In this document: piece after piece, positions 46,200 through 57,481 of the stretch | Position numbering within the stretch: the stretch's first letter is position 1 | Layout of the letters: every line of letters starts with the position of its first letter | Origin: Curvularia sp. ZM96 | Taxonomy: Eukaryota > Ascomycota > Dothideomycetes > Pleosporales > Pleosporaceae | Length of the DNA: 64,000 nt | Direction of reading: 5' to 3' | Assembly (NCBI GenBank): GCA_022457065.1 | Contig: JAJGBQ010000003.1 | Location: forward strand, 2,976,001-3,040,000 | Translations under genes and position numbers: made by a program | Notes under the pieces: model-generated | What the model saw: only the letters and a program-made list of their open reading frames with translations | Told to the model about the DNA's origin: nothing | Database searches by the model: none

Positions 46200-47590
46200 A
46201 TGTCTTCGCCGTCACCGCCAAAGCCGTGGGAAACAAGCGCAGGCGCGACAAGTGCCTCGGTTGGTCAGTCTCACCAGCCGTATGGAATCATAGGGACAAA
46301 TGCGACTAACACCCACGCAGGGCTCACGGCATCTAGCAGCAGCACAGCGCCTAGCACAACCACAACCGCATCAACAGCCTCTTCGACCGCTCCGCCCCTG
46401 CCATCCGTACCAGATTCACTCAGCACCGTCGCGAACCGCAACGCGACCGCGTATTCGGGCATGAACAACAGATACAGCTCGCCCTATGGCACCGGCTATG
46501 GGGGCATGAGTAGCTACTCTTCGCCGTACTCTACCATGGGCGGCGGATATGGCTCCATGTACGGCGGTATGGGAGGCATGTATGGCGGCATGGGAGGAAT
46601 GTACGGGGGGATGTATGGAGGCATGGGCGGCATGCCGGGTGACCCAAACAGCAGCCTCACACAATCCTTCAGTCAGAGCACGGCAGCGACGTTCCAGTTA
46701 ATTGAGAACATTGTCGGTGCTTTCGGTGGGTTTGCGCAAATGCTGCAAAGCACGTATATGGCGACACATTCGTCATTCTTCGGTATGTCTCTGTTTTTAT
46801 CACATTTCTTTCCATGTGCTAACGTATCACAGCCATGGTATCCGTTGCAGAGCAGTTTGGAAACTTGCGACAAACCCTCGGCTCAGTTTTGGGCATCTAC
46901 ACTGTCATGCGATGGATACGGACGGCCATTGCAAAAATTACCGGACGACCCCTGCCCGCCGACGCAACCGCCCTGACCCCCGCGAGTTTTGCAGCATTCA
47001 ACGGCCGCATGCCTGACGGCTCACCAGCGCCTGCCAAGCCATCCAAGAAGCCTTTCATTGTTTTCATGCTTGCTGTTTTCGGTTTACCATACCTTATGGG
47101 CAAGCTTATCAAGGCACTTGCCCGGTCACAAGAGGCTGAGGAGCAACGGAGAATGCTGGAGAACCCACATGCTGGCCAACCACTCGATCCCAACAAGCTC
47201 GAGTTCTGCCGCGCGCTGTACGACTTCACACCCAATGCCAACATGCAGGGTATGGATCTTGCGGTAAAGAAGGGTGACATGGTTGCTGTGCTCAGCAAGA
47301 GCGATCCGATGGGCAACGCCTCGGAGTGGTGGAAATGCCGATCAAGGGACGGACGAGTTGGTTATCTCCCCGGCATCTATCTCGAGACCATTCAGCGTAA
47401 AACACCGGCTCAGATCACCAGTGGAAGCCAGAGCGCAAGCCCAGCTGGAAGCAGGACCCAAACCATGACCAGCACCAGCGCTACAAGTGGGACTGCTACT
47501 ATGACCGAAACCAAATTGGGACCCAAGGTAGACAGCAAGGCTGGAGATATGGGCGTTGAAAGTTTCCAGAAGGGTGCATTCTATTCATAA
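46200..47590 (+). CDS. PEX13: Peroxin Pex13
   Basis: Predicted exons 46200-46263, 46321-46782 and 46833-47590 give 427 residues. It starts MSSPSPPKPWE, the usual Pex13 opening, then a Ser/Thr/Ala-rich linker and a low-complexity Gly/Tyr/Met repeat (MYGGMGG) at about residues 100-150. Conserved membrane-region sequence follows (QLIENIVGAFGGFAQMLQST, EQFGNLRQTLGS, FIVFMLAVFGLPYLMGKLI). An SH3 domain lies at about 299-360 (ALYDFTP, GDMVAVLSK, WWKCRSRDGRVGYLPGIYLE). Pex13 is a peroxisomal membrane docking factor that binds Pex14 and the PTS1 receptor Pex5 and forms the import pore. The first intron (57 nt) contains no stop in frame, so its removal is predicted from the GTCAGT donor, CTAAC branch and CGCAG acceptor only; the frame is unchanged either way. 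Confidence 0.93.
46553..46640 (+). repeat. Met/Tyr/Gly codon repeat in PEX13
   Basis: Runs of ATG-TAY-GGN-GGN-ATG-GGN units encode four or so copies of MYGGMGG. Such a Gly/Tyr-rich stretch is typical of Pex13 and is thought to form a gel-like phase in the pore. Confidence 0.8.
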
Positions 47591-48232
47591 GCCTCGTGCT
47601 ATTCTTTGAGCATCTGCTCGTTTCATTGCATATGTTGTTTTTCATATTTTCATATCACTTGTGGCCTGCGGGCCTAATGTATAAAGCTATTTGGGAAAAG
47701 CTACGGTTACGGCGTATGGCGCGGAAAGATATCACGGGCGAAATCAGACACGCTTTACGTTCAACAATAATTCCTAGACAATGTGAACATATGACCATCA
47801 CGTGAAGTGCACCTGCTTCTAGGATCTAACGTGGTGTCGAAACATGGGGCGATGAGCTTGTCTAGGTAGGCCTTGCCCGGGTAGACCTTGCTTGCAACCG
47901 CTCGAACTTCGAACTTCAGAGCTCCGAGGCAACATCACCCGCAACCACTCGCCTACTCCTCCGCTACATTTTTTGCCTGCTAGCCTTTCCGTCGCCCACT
48001 CCCCAATCCTATCTACTCTATACTTTCTTCTGCGCACTAGGCTGCCACGTACAAAGGCCCACCGCTCTGCCCCTCCCCCACCGACCGTCGCTTGTTGCGC
48101 CCAAGTAAACAGACAACGTCACAACCCATACCTGCGATCCTAAGGAAATTCGGATATTCTCAGGGACTTTCGAGCCGTTCAAGTTAGTTACACGTCGGGC
48201 TTAGCTAAGAAAGCAACGCGACTCGATTCAAG
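47591..48232. other. Intergenic, promoter side of the E2 gene
   Basis: 3' flank of PEX13 and upstream region of the UBE2W-type gene. Nothing else seen. Confidence 0.45.
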
Positions 48233-48970
48233 ATGTTCGCATCCAAGCGACTCGGCAAAGTACGTTTCTACAGCAGAATGTAGAAGTAGAGTCTACATGC
48301 AAGAACAAGCGCACAAAGAACCTAGGCTAACCGTCATCGCAGGAGCTGTCAAAGGTACCGTAATCCTCCCTTCGTTGCGAATCACGCCCATCTCCCTTAC
48401 CTCAAACCGATGCTGCCAACCACGATACATGAGTAGCGAAATCGCACGTTACATGCACACAAGGGGAAAAGATTACTGATATCGAAGACACAGATGCACG
48501 AGAAACTCCCACCAGGCATAACGCTCGTCCAAGCCGACGACTTCCAAACCTGGCTCATGGACATCAAAGTTATGGACTCGAACCCAATCTATGAAGGCGA
48601 AACATACCGTTTGAAGTTCAGCTTCACACCACAATACCCTATCGAGGTAACCTCATTCTATCTTCTTACTGTCTACCCAATCGCTGACATGACTATTCTA
48701 CAGGCCCCCGAGGTCGTCTTCGTGCGCGACGAAAACCACCCTATACCCTGGCACCCGCACATCTACTCCAACGGCATCATATGCCTTGACTTACTCGACC
48801 GCTCCGGATGGTCCCCCGTACATAATGTAGAAAGCGTGTGTGTCAGTCTACAGAGCATGCTCACGAGTAACACGAAGAAGGAGCGGCCGCAGGGGGACGA
48901 GAACTTTGTCAGGTACAATACGCAGAGACCACGGGACATCAGCTTTGTGTTTCATGATGAGAAGGTCTGA
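48233..48970 (+). CDS. UBE2W-type ubiquitin-conjugating enzyme
   Basis: Predicted exons 48233-48259, 48344-48355, 48494-48646 and 48704-48970 give 152 residues. Joined, the start reads MFASKRLGK-ELSK-MHEKLPPGITL, matching the KRLxKEL...PPG start of UBE2W. The active-site region is HPHIYSNGIICLDLL with catalytic Cys91 and lacks the canonical HPN; WSPVHNVESVCVSLQSML and NFVRYNTQRPRD follow. Human UBE2W modifies protein N-termini with ubiquitin, and its fission-yeast relative is Ubc16. The second exon is only 12 nt (GAGCTGTCAAAG). Its inclusion is needed because skipping would delete ELSK from the first helix. Downstream genes are unrelated. Confidence 0.9.
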
Positions 48971-50923
48971 GATGAGGGTGCTGCGGGAGTGTACAGCGGG
49001 GGGATTTTCCGGAATGTGGGTACCGATGTATGATAGAGGTGGTGTATGGCGTTTTTTTTTTTGAAGAGTAAGCTGGTTATGAAGGGAAGGTCAATCGGCG
49101 TTGTAGGCTGATGGGTTTTTATTAGGGAGGTAGGGATGACTTTTCTTCTGATTGACCTTACGAACCGGCTGTTTTACTAAGGTATTTCTGTTCAATCAAT
49201 GTCCTGGTTCTGATATATTTCTTGGTGTTATTATAGTCATGAGGAATGAAGCTACTACTTCATCTGGTGTGATTTGATCAATGTCGGTGTTATGCTGGAG
49301 AGACGTGGGCCATGGTAGTCTTCAGACCTCTTTATCTGCCTACGTAGTCTAAATGGTGCAGTTGTGTAAGGGACTACTGTTTTGCTACTGCTCAATCACA
49401 AAAGTCAGGACATAGACTCCTCCACCATGTTGTTCATGTGAATTACACTGTTAATAGTGACGGATGTGCCTGTAGAAACCGAAAAGTTCTACTACACGAC
49501 TGGACCTTTCATGGGCCAGTCCCAAGCAGCAAACTCTAGAGAGATAAACATGAGTTAAGCTCCACTTGGGCAGCCTTCCGGAACTTAAGTGATGCAGCAC
49601 CTACCTTTCCACGGTTGGTATTCTCTGCGGAGTGTAGTTTAACGTATAACAAAACTCATTGTAGACTAGGTGAACTATATAGTGCGGTACTACTTATACA
49701 GCACGACTGCTCTAACTGAGCACTAGGTAGTCGCCACAGTTTGTTCTACAAGTAAGTACTTGCGCGCTGAAGTGACCTACAGCCTAGCCCTCATGTACCT
49801 AAGTTATCTAACTCTAGTGCCAATTACAGTATTACCTGGCTTTGAGTACCTGATATCGTACGATAACGGGCTGGTCAAAAACCAAAATGAGCTAACTGCA
49901 ATGACGTACTCTACACTATAGCTTAGATAGGAATAGTTACACGATACCTTCTGAGTAGATTCAGGCTCAAAAAGTGTTCATGTAAGTAAGTAGTTGGTGC
50001 ATCAAGACTTTGTATATCCACTGGTAGCGCTGAAACTATACAATCTCGGACTCTGACTAGTGGGGAGGACAGTGTATGGAAATGACTCGCTAGTTGCGTA
50101 CTTTTTTTAGGATGTTTGATAGTTACGAGGCACTTGGTACTAGGCATCATCTAAATAGTACTATGGATAATGTATGAGCTTGTAGTGAAGATAAGCGACT
50201 TCTCCTCTCAATGGTTGACTTCGTAATCGCAGACCAGAGTGCAAGAAGACAGGTAGAAAAAGAGACAAGCATGGCTCTTAATGACGTGAAGTTAGAATTT
50301 TAACTTACATAGCAATTGGTGCCTAGATCGTTTCATCGTGGCGGGCGACATAGTTGTAATGGCCTGGGCGACTTTGCGCAGAACATTCACGTTCTCGGCC
50401 ATGAACGGGCCTCGCTACTCCTTGAGATGCGGGTTCCCGATCAAGCTGGCCTTCTTGAGCCGTCGCAATACGTTGTGCAAGTAATTGCTCCAGTTCTTAT
50501 GTGGTAAAATCATTTCAACGTCGTCCACATGCGGTAGAGGTATTTCATCTCAGTATCACGTAGTTGTCACAGCGATCATACAAGCAAGTCATGCAGTGAA
50601 GTCATTTCAATTTCCTTTCCTCTCTCCGCGTATCTACCTCGTGAGTTACATAAGAGACGTTGACCGCCAGGCATACTTTTGCAGAACATCCGTTACGATC
50701 GTTTCATCAGGCATCGTCGTGAAAGCACAAAGAAGACTTTTTTCACGTTCCATGAATGCCGGAAACGGGAACCCATGAAAATGAAGGAACCAAAACACAC
50801 CATGTCTATCGTTAAAAGCCGCAATAGATGAACTCCGCTCGCAGCTCGCAGTCTGGGTATCCTGCACCTGCGCCCTTACTTCCTACCTGCCAACCCGCGT
50901 GGCACTCCTAGCGTGTGAAGCGC
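48971..50923. other. Gene-free AT-leaning stretch, left of SSB1
   Basis: Nearly 2 kb with no protein-like frame. Rich in short TA-, TAGT- and CTA-containing words from about 49130 to 50320. This could be a decayed mobile element altered by repeat-induced point mutation; composition by eye only. Confidence 0.4.
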
Positions 50924-53470
50924 TTATCGGGTGGAGAAAGCCTTGGTGACAGTGCGCTTGAGCGCAAGCTCCTTCTTCTTGAGGTCCTCAGCGGAGGCAT
51001 CCTCAACCTCGAGCTGGGCCATGGCATCGGAGAGAGCAGACTCAATCTTCTCCTTCTGGCCACGCTTGAGGCGGATAGAGGTGGTGGGGTCAGAGACCAT
51101 CTCCTCAACACGGGAGATGTAGGACTCGAGCTGTTGCCTCGACTCGAACTTCTTGCTGAAAGCCTCATCGCTGGTCTTGAACTTCTGGGCGTCGTTGATC
51201 ATGTTCTCGATCTCAGAAGACGAGAGCTTACCAACAGCGTTGGAGATGGTGATGTTGGCGCTGCGGCCGGAGGTCTTCTCGGTGGCGGTAACCTTGAGGA
51301 TACCGTTGACGTCGACCTCGAAGACGACCTCAAGGACAGCCTCTCCTGCGCGCATAGGTGGGATTGGTGCAAGGGTAAACTCTCCAAGGGAGGTGTTGTC
51401 CTCGCAGTTGACACGCTCACCCTGGAAGACAGGGAACTGGACGGTCTGCTGGTTGTCTGTCATAAGTTAGCATGAATAACGTTAAAGGGGGATATGGGAT
51501 GTACTAACCGGCAACGGTGGTGAAGGTCCTCTTCTTGATGGTCTGGGACAATGTTAGAACATATCAGCCTAAAGAATCATGGAGAATACTCACAGGAACA
51601 GTCTGGCCACGGGGGACGACGGGAGCGAAGATGTTACCCTCCATGGCGACACCGAGGGAGAGGGGAACGACATCGAGAAGGAGGAGGTCGGCAGTGTCAG
51701 CGGAGGTAGCCTTTCCGGAAAGGATACCGGCCTGGACGGCGGCACCGTAGGCAACAGCCTCGTCGGGGTTGATGCTCTTCTCGAGCTTCTTGCCGTTGAA
51801 GAAGTCGCTGAGGAGCTTCTGGATCTTGGGGATACGGGTAGAACCACCAACAAGGACGATCTCATCGACCTTGTCCTTGGCGATGTTGGCGTCCTTGAGA
51901 ACCTGGGCAACAGGGTCCAGAGTGCCAGCGAAGGCCTTCTGGTTCAGGTCCTCGAAACGAGCACGAGTGATGTTAGCGTTGAAGTCCTCGCCGTCGAAGA
52001 GCGAATCGATTTCAACAGTAGTCTGGGTAGCGTTGGACAGAGTACGCTTGGCACGCTCGCAAGCAGTGCGGAGACGACGAAGGGCACGGGCATCACCGCT
52101 GATGTCTGCAAAGAAAAATGTTAGTATTTGCCACAGTGTATCATGAGACGAAGAGGTGTATCTTGAAATCAAGAGATGGCGGTATTTGCCACAGTGCATC
52201 TTAAGACCACAAAATGCACCTTGAGATCAAGAAGTGCATCTTCGAATCGAAGAGGGTGGTATTTGCCACAGATACCCCAAGACTGAAAAATGCATTCTGA
52301 GACCAGAAAATGCATCTTGAGGTCAAGAGATGGTGGTAGTTGCCACAATGCCTCATGAAATCGAGAAATCTTAAACTCTGGAAATTTCACTTACCCTTCT
52401 TGGTCTTCTTGGTGAACTCCTTCTTGAAGTGCTCAAGGAGGTTGGTATCGAAGTCTTGACCTCCCAAATGGGTACTTTTGCATTGTTAGTGCTCTGTAGA
52501 AAGTGTCTGTGTTGTTGTGGTTAACTTACTCTCCGGCAGTAGCCTTGACAGTGAAGACACCACCCTGGATGTGAAGAAGCGACACATCGAAAGTACCACC
52601 ACCAAGATCGTAGATGAGGACGTTCCTCTCCTTGTCGGACTTACCGGCACCGAGACCGTAAGCGATGGCGGCGGCGGTGGGCTCGTTGATGATACGGAGG
52701 ACGTTGAGGCCAGCGATGGCACCGGCGTCCTTGGTGGCCTGACGCTGGTTGTCGTTGAAGTAAGCAGGGACAGTGATGACGGCCTTCTCGACCTTCTTGC
52801 CGAGCTTGGTCTCAGCAACCTCCTTCATCTATGCGGTGTTAGTTTTTGCTTCGCCACACAGGGTATGTATTTGCCCCGCCACGTTGGGCATATGTGCAGA
52901 ATTCGTACCTTGACGAGAACCATGGCGGAGATCTCCTGGGGAGAGAACTGCTTCTTCTCACCGAGGTACTCAACCTCGACCATGGGGCTGCCGCCCTGGT
53001 CAATGACCTTGAAGGGCCATGACTTGATGTCCTTTGTGACGGTCTCGTCCTCGAATCGGCGACCAATGAGACGCCTACCAGAGTCAGCCCGCTGCTCGCA
53101 TGTGCGACATGTCGCAGAAGATGGAAATACTCACTTGACATCGAAGACGGTGTTCTCGGGGTTCATAGCGGCCTGGTTCTTGGCCGCCTCACCGATCAGA
53201 CGCTCCTCTGAGGTGAAAGAGACGAACGAGGGAGTGGTGAAGCTACCCTGCTCGTTGGCAACTGCAAGCAAGCATGGTTAGAAGACTGTCCTGATCATCG
53301 TGGGATCTCTGGGCGCATACTGATCTCGACATTGGTGCCCTCGTAGTTGGCAACGCAAGAGTAGGTGGTGCCTGGGGATATCGGTTAGCACATGCCACTG
53401 TGGGGTAATATTGAGAGTGTTGCGCACCAAGATCGATGCCGATGGCACCCTCGTAGACTTCTTCGCTCAT
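50924..53470 (-). CDS. SSB1: Ribosome-associated Hsp70, Ssb type
   Basis: Nine predicted exons: 53470-53428, 53371-53321, 53261-53135, 53074-52909, 52828-52530, 52474-52395, 52105-51594, 51542-51509 and 51456-50924. They give 614 residues, one more than yeast Ssb1. Hsp70 motifs run in order: IGIDLGTTYSC, VTVPAYFNDNQRQATKDAG, YDLGGGTFDVSLL, DSLFDGEDF and VGGSTRIPKIQKLL, with the substrate-binding domain after about residue 390. The Ssb branch is shown by the IVVP-like APVVPRGQTVPTIKKR and by the C-terminus ending KAFSTR instead of EEVD. Ssb binds nascent chains at the ribosome with the RAC co-chaperone. Most exon boundaries lie near conserved motifs and all phases match. Intron 6 is 289 bp, far longer than the rest, and contains an ordered repeat array described separately. 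Confidence 0.96.
52124..52390. repeat. Higher-order palindrome array inside SSB1 intron 6
   Basis: The motif GTATTTGCCACA (plus strand; last copy GTAGTTGCCACA) occurs at 52124, 52182, 52259 and 52336, spaced 58, 77 and 77 bp. Between copies are ~20-bp subunits, each starting TGCA-like and holding a short inverted repeat: TCTTGA-AA-TCAAGA at 52161, TCTTAAGA at 52199, CTTGA-GA-TCAAG at 52220, TCTTCG-AAT-CGAAGA at 52239, TTCTG-AGAC-CAGAA at 52295, TCTTGA-GG-TCAAGA at 52315. TCATGA occurs near both ends. The array lies wholly within the 289-bp intron (52106-52394). Confidence 0.85.
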
Positions 53471-55612
53471 GATTGCGGTATGTGTGAAAGGAGCAACCGG
53501 GAGAAAAATTGAAGAGCAGGAAGGTGGTGGAGAGAAGGTGGGAAAAAAGGGCTGGGAATCTTTTTTGCGCTTGCTTAAAGGCGAGCGAACGGAGAAAAAT
53601 TGGCCTCGCAGGGATCTTTCGTAGTGTCGGCGGGCGGCGCTAGGCACACTCGGTTAATCCATTCGTCGGCGCTTATCCATTCCCTAAAAAAACAAAATCA
53701 CTGGAGGCAACGGAAAAAGAGGCGAACCTCGGTCTGTCTCGGAGAGAGCCCTTTTCTAGTTGCAAGAAAAAACTTCAAAGGGAAATCTGCATTATGGTCA
53801 TTTGTAATGCCTAGGCACAGCAATGGTCCTCATATGCGGGAAGATGCACGCATTGAGCGCGAGTACCTTTGCAGAAGGTAACGACATGGATTGGGCACCT
53901 GACAATCATGTTCTGCTGGTGGGACCCAACCATCAGTCTATTCTCAAAGCGAGCGGCCTTTGTTTTTGCGGGAAACAGTAACTCAGTGGCAATGTTTGTT
54001 ACGGAAGACCGCCGCAGAATGACAGCCCGGGTTGTGTCTCATGTATTCTGGATGTTAGCCTTGAATCATTGCCATTGATCTACACCGTGTTGTCATTGTG
54101 TTTTTTGGGTTCAATCATTAGTAGACGGTGAAGCTCGCTTTATCAAGTGACATGTAGGTGAAGTTCTAGCAGCCATCCGCTAGGCATATGACCTATATGC
54201 CATCTTACCGACTTTCAAAAATAGGTTATATTTATTCAGGAGTAGGGACTTCTAGATATTTTGTTACAGTATATACGTTTAGATTCTCCACAAGCCATAC
54301 TGTAGAGTATATAGACGGACGAAGCCTAGATCGTATCGGAGTAACGCACTGTCTAGTTCGCCAAGTCTATGTAGAGGCTTGTGCGGTACTTGGTCTAGTA
54401 ATTACTACCTGCTAGTTGGATGGCCATCACTTCTACTTTGATTGGCTACAGGCCCTTGTCTGATGGCTGAAGCCTTGCTTATCGTGCTTGTATAACACTG
54501 TGGCGACGAAATCCCTGCACCAGCTTCCGATTCTCGATCCTAATTGCTCAGGCACAACTCATTCGTATTGGGACAGAGACTTTTATTGGCGCTAGAGGTT
54601 AGTGCAGTTGAATGGTGTTTGGCCAGCTTTGTTTGCAGGGTCGTTTGCTCAGTCTTACATTTGTGGCGAGGTGGGCTCTGATCGAAATACCGTGTCATTT
54701 TGTTTACTGAACTCTAGTCCGCCACATGTTTCGACTGCTCTCATTTAAATGTAGTTAGTCTCGTTCACATATTTGCCTTGCATTCACGATGAACTGGATA
54801 AGCACTGCTATCTTTATCTCATCTTTATCCGAGTACTTTGCGAGAAGGGCTGATGTATCACTATCACCGAGACAATACGACTTAGCGCATCTGTATCCTG
54901 GAGGGCCTGGCGAAGCTGAACCAGACAGTAAAATAGCTCCAAGATCCCTCATCATAGTGTAGAGTTAAATTCTGCCAGTAGACTACAGTTAGTTTTTCTT
55001 CGACTCGTGCTCCACTCAGATCATACCCTTAACTGTCTAAAATTTCCACTAGCATTACATTAAGATCATATAGCAAATATTTAGAATGCCTCATGGTAGT
55101 TGTTTCGTTCCTACTGGTTCAAGCCTGCTTGGTTCGTCTCGGACTGGGCGACATTTCCCCAGAGCAATAGCATTTTTGCATACCGATTAGAGCGTCTGTT
55201 TTCTTTTCGATTTGCGTTCACTCCCTGGTATTCCAAGGTGCCAATTTCAAATAGCACGTTCGGAGCGAGGTGGTTTACAATGAATATCGAGATTCTCTAA
55301 TACGTCGTAGCAACCTTTAAAAGATATCCATGACAGTATGTGAGGTGTCACACACACATTGGATATTTTATTCAACCTCTTATTTTGCTATTCCCCTTCG
55401 TGACATGACCGGTGCCTTTCCAGAAATTCGCAAAAGGAATTAACAAGAGTAAGCAAGAGTACAAACCAAAGATGCACTCCGAATGAAGCTACGACGGAAA
55501 GGAGATAGAAGAATGGAGTGAGACCCAAGGCAAACAAGATATACATTTGATATACACACGTCTCGAAACTAAAAAGAATCAACCCGAGCTATACATTTCC
55601 CCTCAGCCCAAC
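53471..55612. other. Gene-free AT-leaning stretch, upstream of SSB1
   Basis: The first ~300 bp are the SSB1 promoter. From about 54080 to 55600 the sequence is AT-leaning with no protein-like frame. As on the other side of SSB1, it may be a decayed element or simply spacer. Confidence 0.4.
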
Positions 55613-57206
55613 TTAGAGCTCATTGTGCTCGTGCGAAGTTTCAGACTCTTCTGGAATCTCCTCGACTTGAATCTTGACCTGCTCGGGGTCAGGCTGGTTC
55701 TCCTGCTTGGGCTGTGGCTTCTCGCCAGGGACCAGGAGCACATCCGATAGCTTCTCCTTCTTGCCTTCGCCCATGCGGATAGCGTCGACCCATTGCTCGA
55801 CTTCTTCAATGCCGTATGTGCTGCCAGGGTACTTCTTGTACCAAGCACGCTTGCCGTTGGTGGCGACGAGATGGACTTGGTCTGCGTTTCCGAGACCCAG
55901 CTCCGCGATCAAGCTAGTGGCGAGGGGGTTGGTCGACGAAACACCAACAAACGGGAAGAGACGGCTTCCGGAATTGTCATATTTCTTGTGGATAGAAGCA
56001 AGGGAAGCGATGGCGGTAGCGGCCGCTTCCGAGGTCTCTTCCTTGGGCAAAAGTGCGAGGATACATGTCTTGCTTTGTTCGGTCAAGCACATAGATTGAA
56101 GCTCGGCAGATTCTGAGACGACTGGGATGGTTGGCTTAAGTTCTTCCTTGGGAAGAACAACTGGATTGGGCGTGTCCTCGTCCTTTACGTTTGGATCAGG
56201 TGATTCCGTGGGCTCCTCGACAGTCTCATCTGTTGCTGATGCAGCAGCCGAAGAAGCTTCCGCCTCCTTGTGAGCCGCTGAAGCCTTGGAGAATTTGCTC
56301 GAGGCTTTAGAGTCTTTCTTAGTGTCCTTTTTGCCCTTGGACTTCTCCTTCGGCGGCGGACAGTCGGGGTTTGGTGGGGCGACCTGAGAAAGGAATTCGA
56401 CCATACCGGCCTTGTCGACCTTGCCTTCATGCTTGATAGGCGTGTCTGAGCCGGCGGGAATGAGGATCAAGGTGGGATAATCGGTGATGCCGTACTTTTC
56501 AACCGCCGCCTTTTCGGTCTTCTTGACTTGAGCAACGGATATAATACCAGAAAAGTCAATTGCCAATGCCCTTAGTGTAGCACTGACAACTCCCTTTTCG
56601 CTGAACAAGATAGCCTTGGCCATGTCTTTGTTCTCCTGCAGCCATTCATCCAGGTTCTTATCATTGACCCTCTTGACCGAATTGGGAACCTTGTCCTTGA
56701 CAGCTTCTACAATGCCCTTGGCCGAGCGAGGGCCCTGATAGTCCTCCACGGTTGGCTTGCCTGGCTTCTTGCTGGGACGGACAATCTTGAGCGTAGGGAA
56801 GCCTTGGACACCCATCCTTCCGCAAAAGGGCTTGTTCATCTCTTCGTCGCAATTGACGGCGGCGACCTTGGCGATGCCCTGGAGAGACTTGGCCGCCGTT
56901 TCGTAAGCAGGTTTGAGGTTCTTGCAGTGTCCGCACCATGGTGCATAGAATCTGTGAGGCATGAGAATGCGACGTTTGGTCAGGACGGGCAGATAGCTTA
57001 CTCGACAATCTGGCACGTTGTTAGTCAAGCAGCGCCCCAATCAGCAGTACCGCACTTACAGAAGTATAGTTAGACTTCGCAATGACCCGATCATAGTCCA
57101 TGCCGTTGATCTGAACAACGGCGCTGTTCTTGGAGTACATGCTCTCGGCGTGCGCGTTTAGGGCCAGCGCAGCAGTGGCCGCAAGCAGCGTCGATGAGCG
57201 CACCAT
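55613..57206 (-). CDS. ER protein disulfide isomerase-related protein
   Basis: Predicted exons 57206-57060, 57009-57002 (8 nt) and 56951-55613 give 497 residues. A signal peptide (MVRSSTLLAATAALALNAHA) precedes a thioredoxin domain with IVEFYAPWCGHCKNLKP; the active-site CGHC is at residues 58-61 and the cis-proline block is GFPTLKIVRP. A second, redox-inactive thioredoxin-like domain follows (VEKYGITDYPTLILIP), then a Lys/Glu/Ser-rich linker and a C-terminal domain (WYKKYPGSTYGIEEVEQW). The C-terminus is HNEL, a variant of the HDEL ER-retrieval signal. One active CxxC and this layout fit the Mpd1/P5 group or the PrpA-type PDI-related proteins of Aspergillus; I cannot decide between them. The 8-nt exon is required to restore the invariant IVEFYAPWCGHC. 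Confidence 0.92.
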
Positions 57207-57481
57207 GGTTGCTGGAAGGGTAGTGGTGTGTGTATGTGCAGAAACACTGGCAAGAGGAGGACGGAGCTGCTGCAACAGTTATATCAGCTCACCTGGCCTT
57301 GTTGCCAGGTTGGCCTTTTCTCTTCATTTGTAACAGACTCGTCTGTGACTACCTGGCCATAGCTGCGATGCGGGGAGACAGGGGTGCTGCGCTCTAGCGC
57401 CTATGACCGCATTCCTCCCTCCTCCATCGCTCACGTCCCCACGTCCCTGCATCCAACACCAAAAAACATATTTCCAAAGCC
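57207..57481. promoter_or_regulatory. Short divergent promoter PDI / VTA1
   Basis: 275 bp between the start codons of the PDI-related gene (-) and VTA1 (+), so both promoters must lie here. No clear TATA box. I saw no obvious unfolded-protein-response element, but the search was by eye. Confidence 0.55.

Noticed and set aside
50938..52124. Long plus-strand frames opposite SSB1 (50915-51475, 51579-52124, 52517-53281)
   Set aside because: Mirror frames produced by the codon bias of SSB1; Leu/Glu/Gly/Asp-rich shadows with no independent signal.
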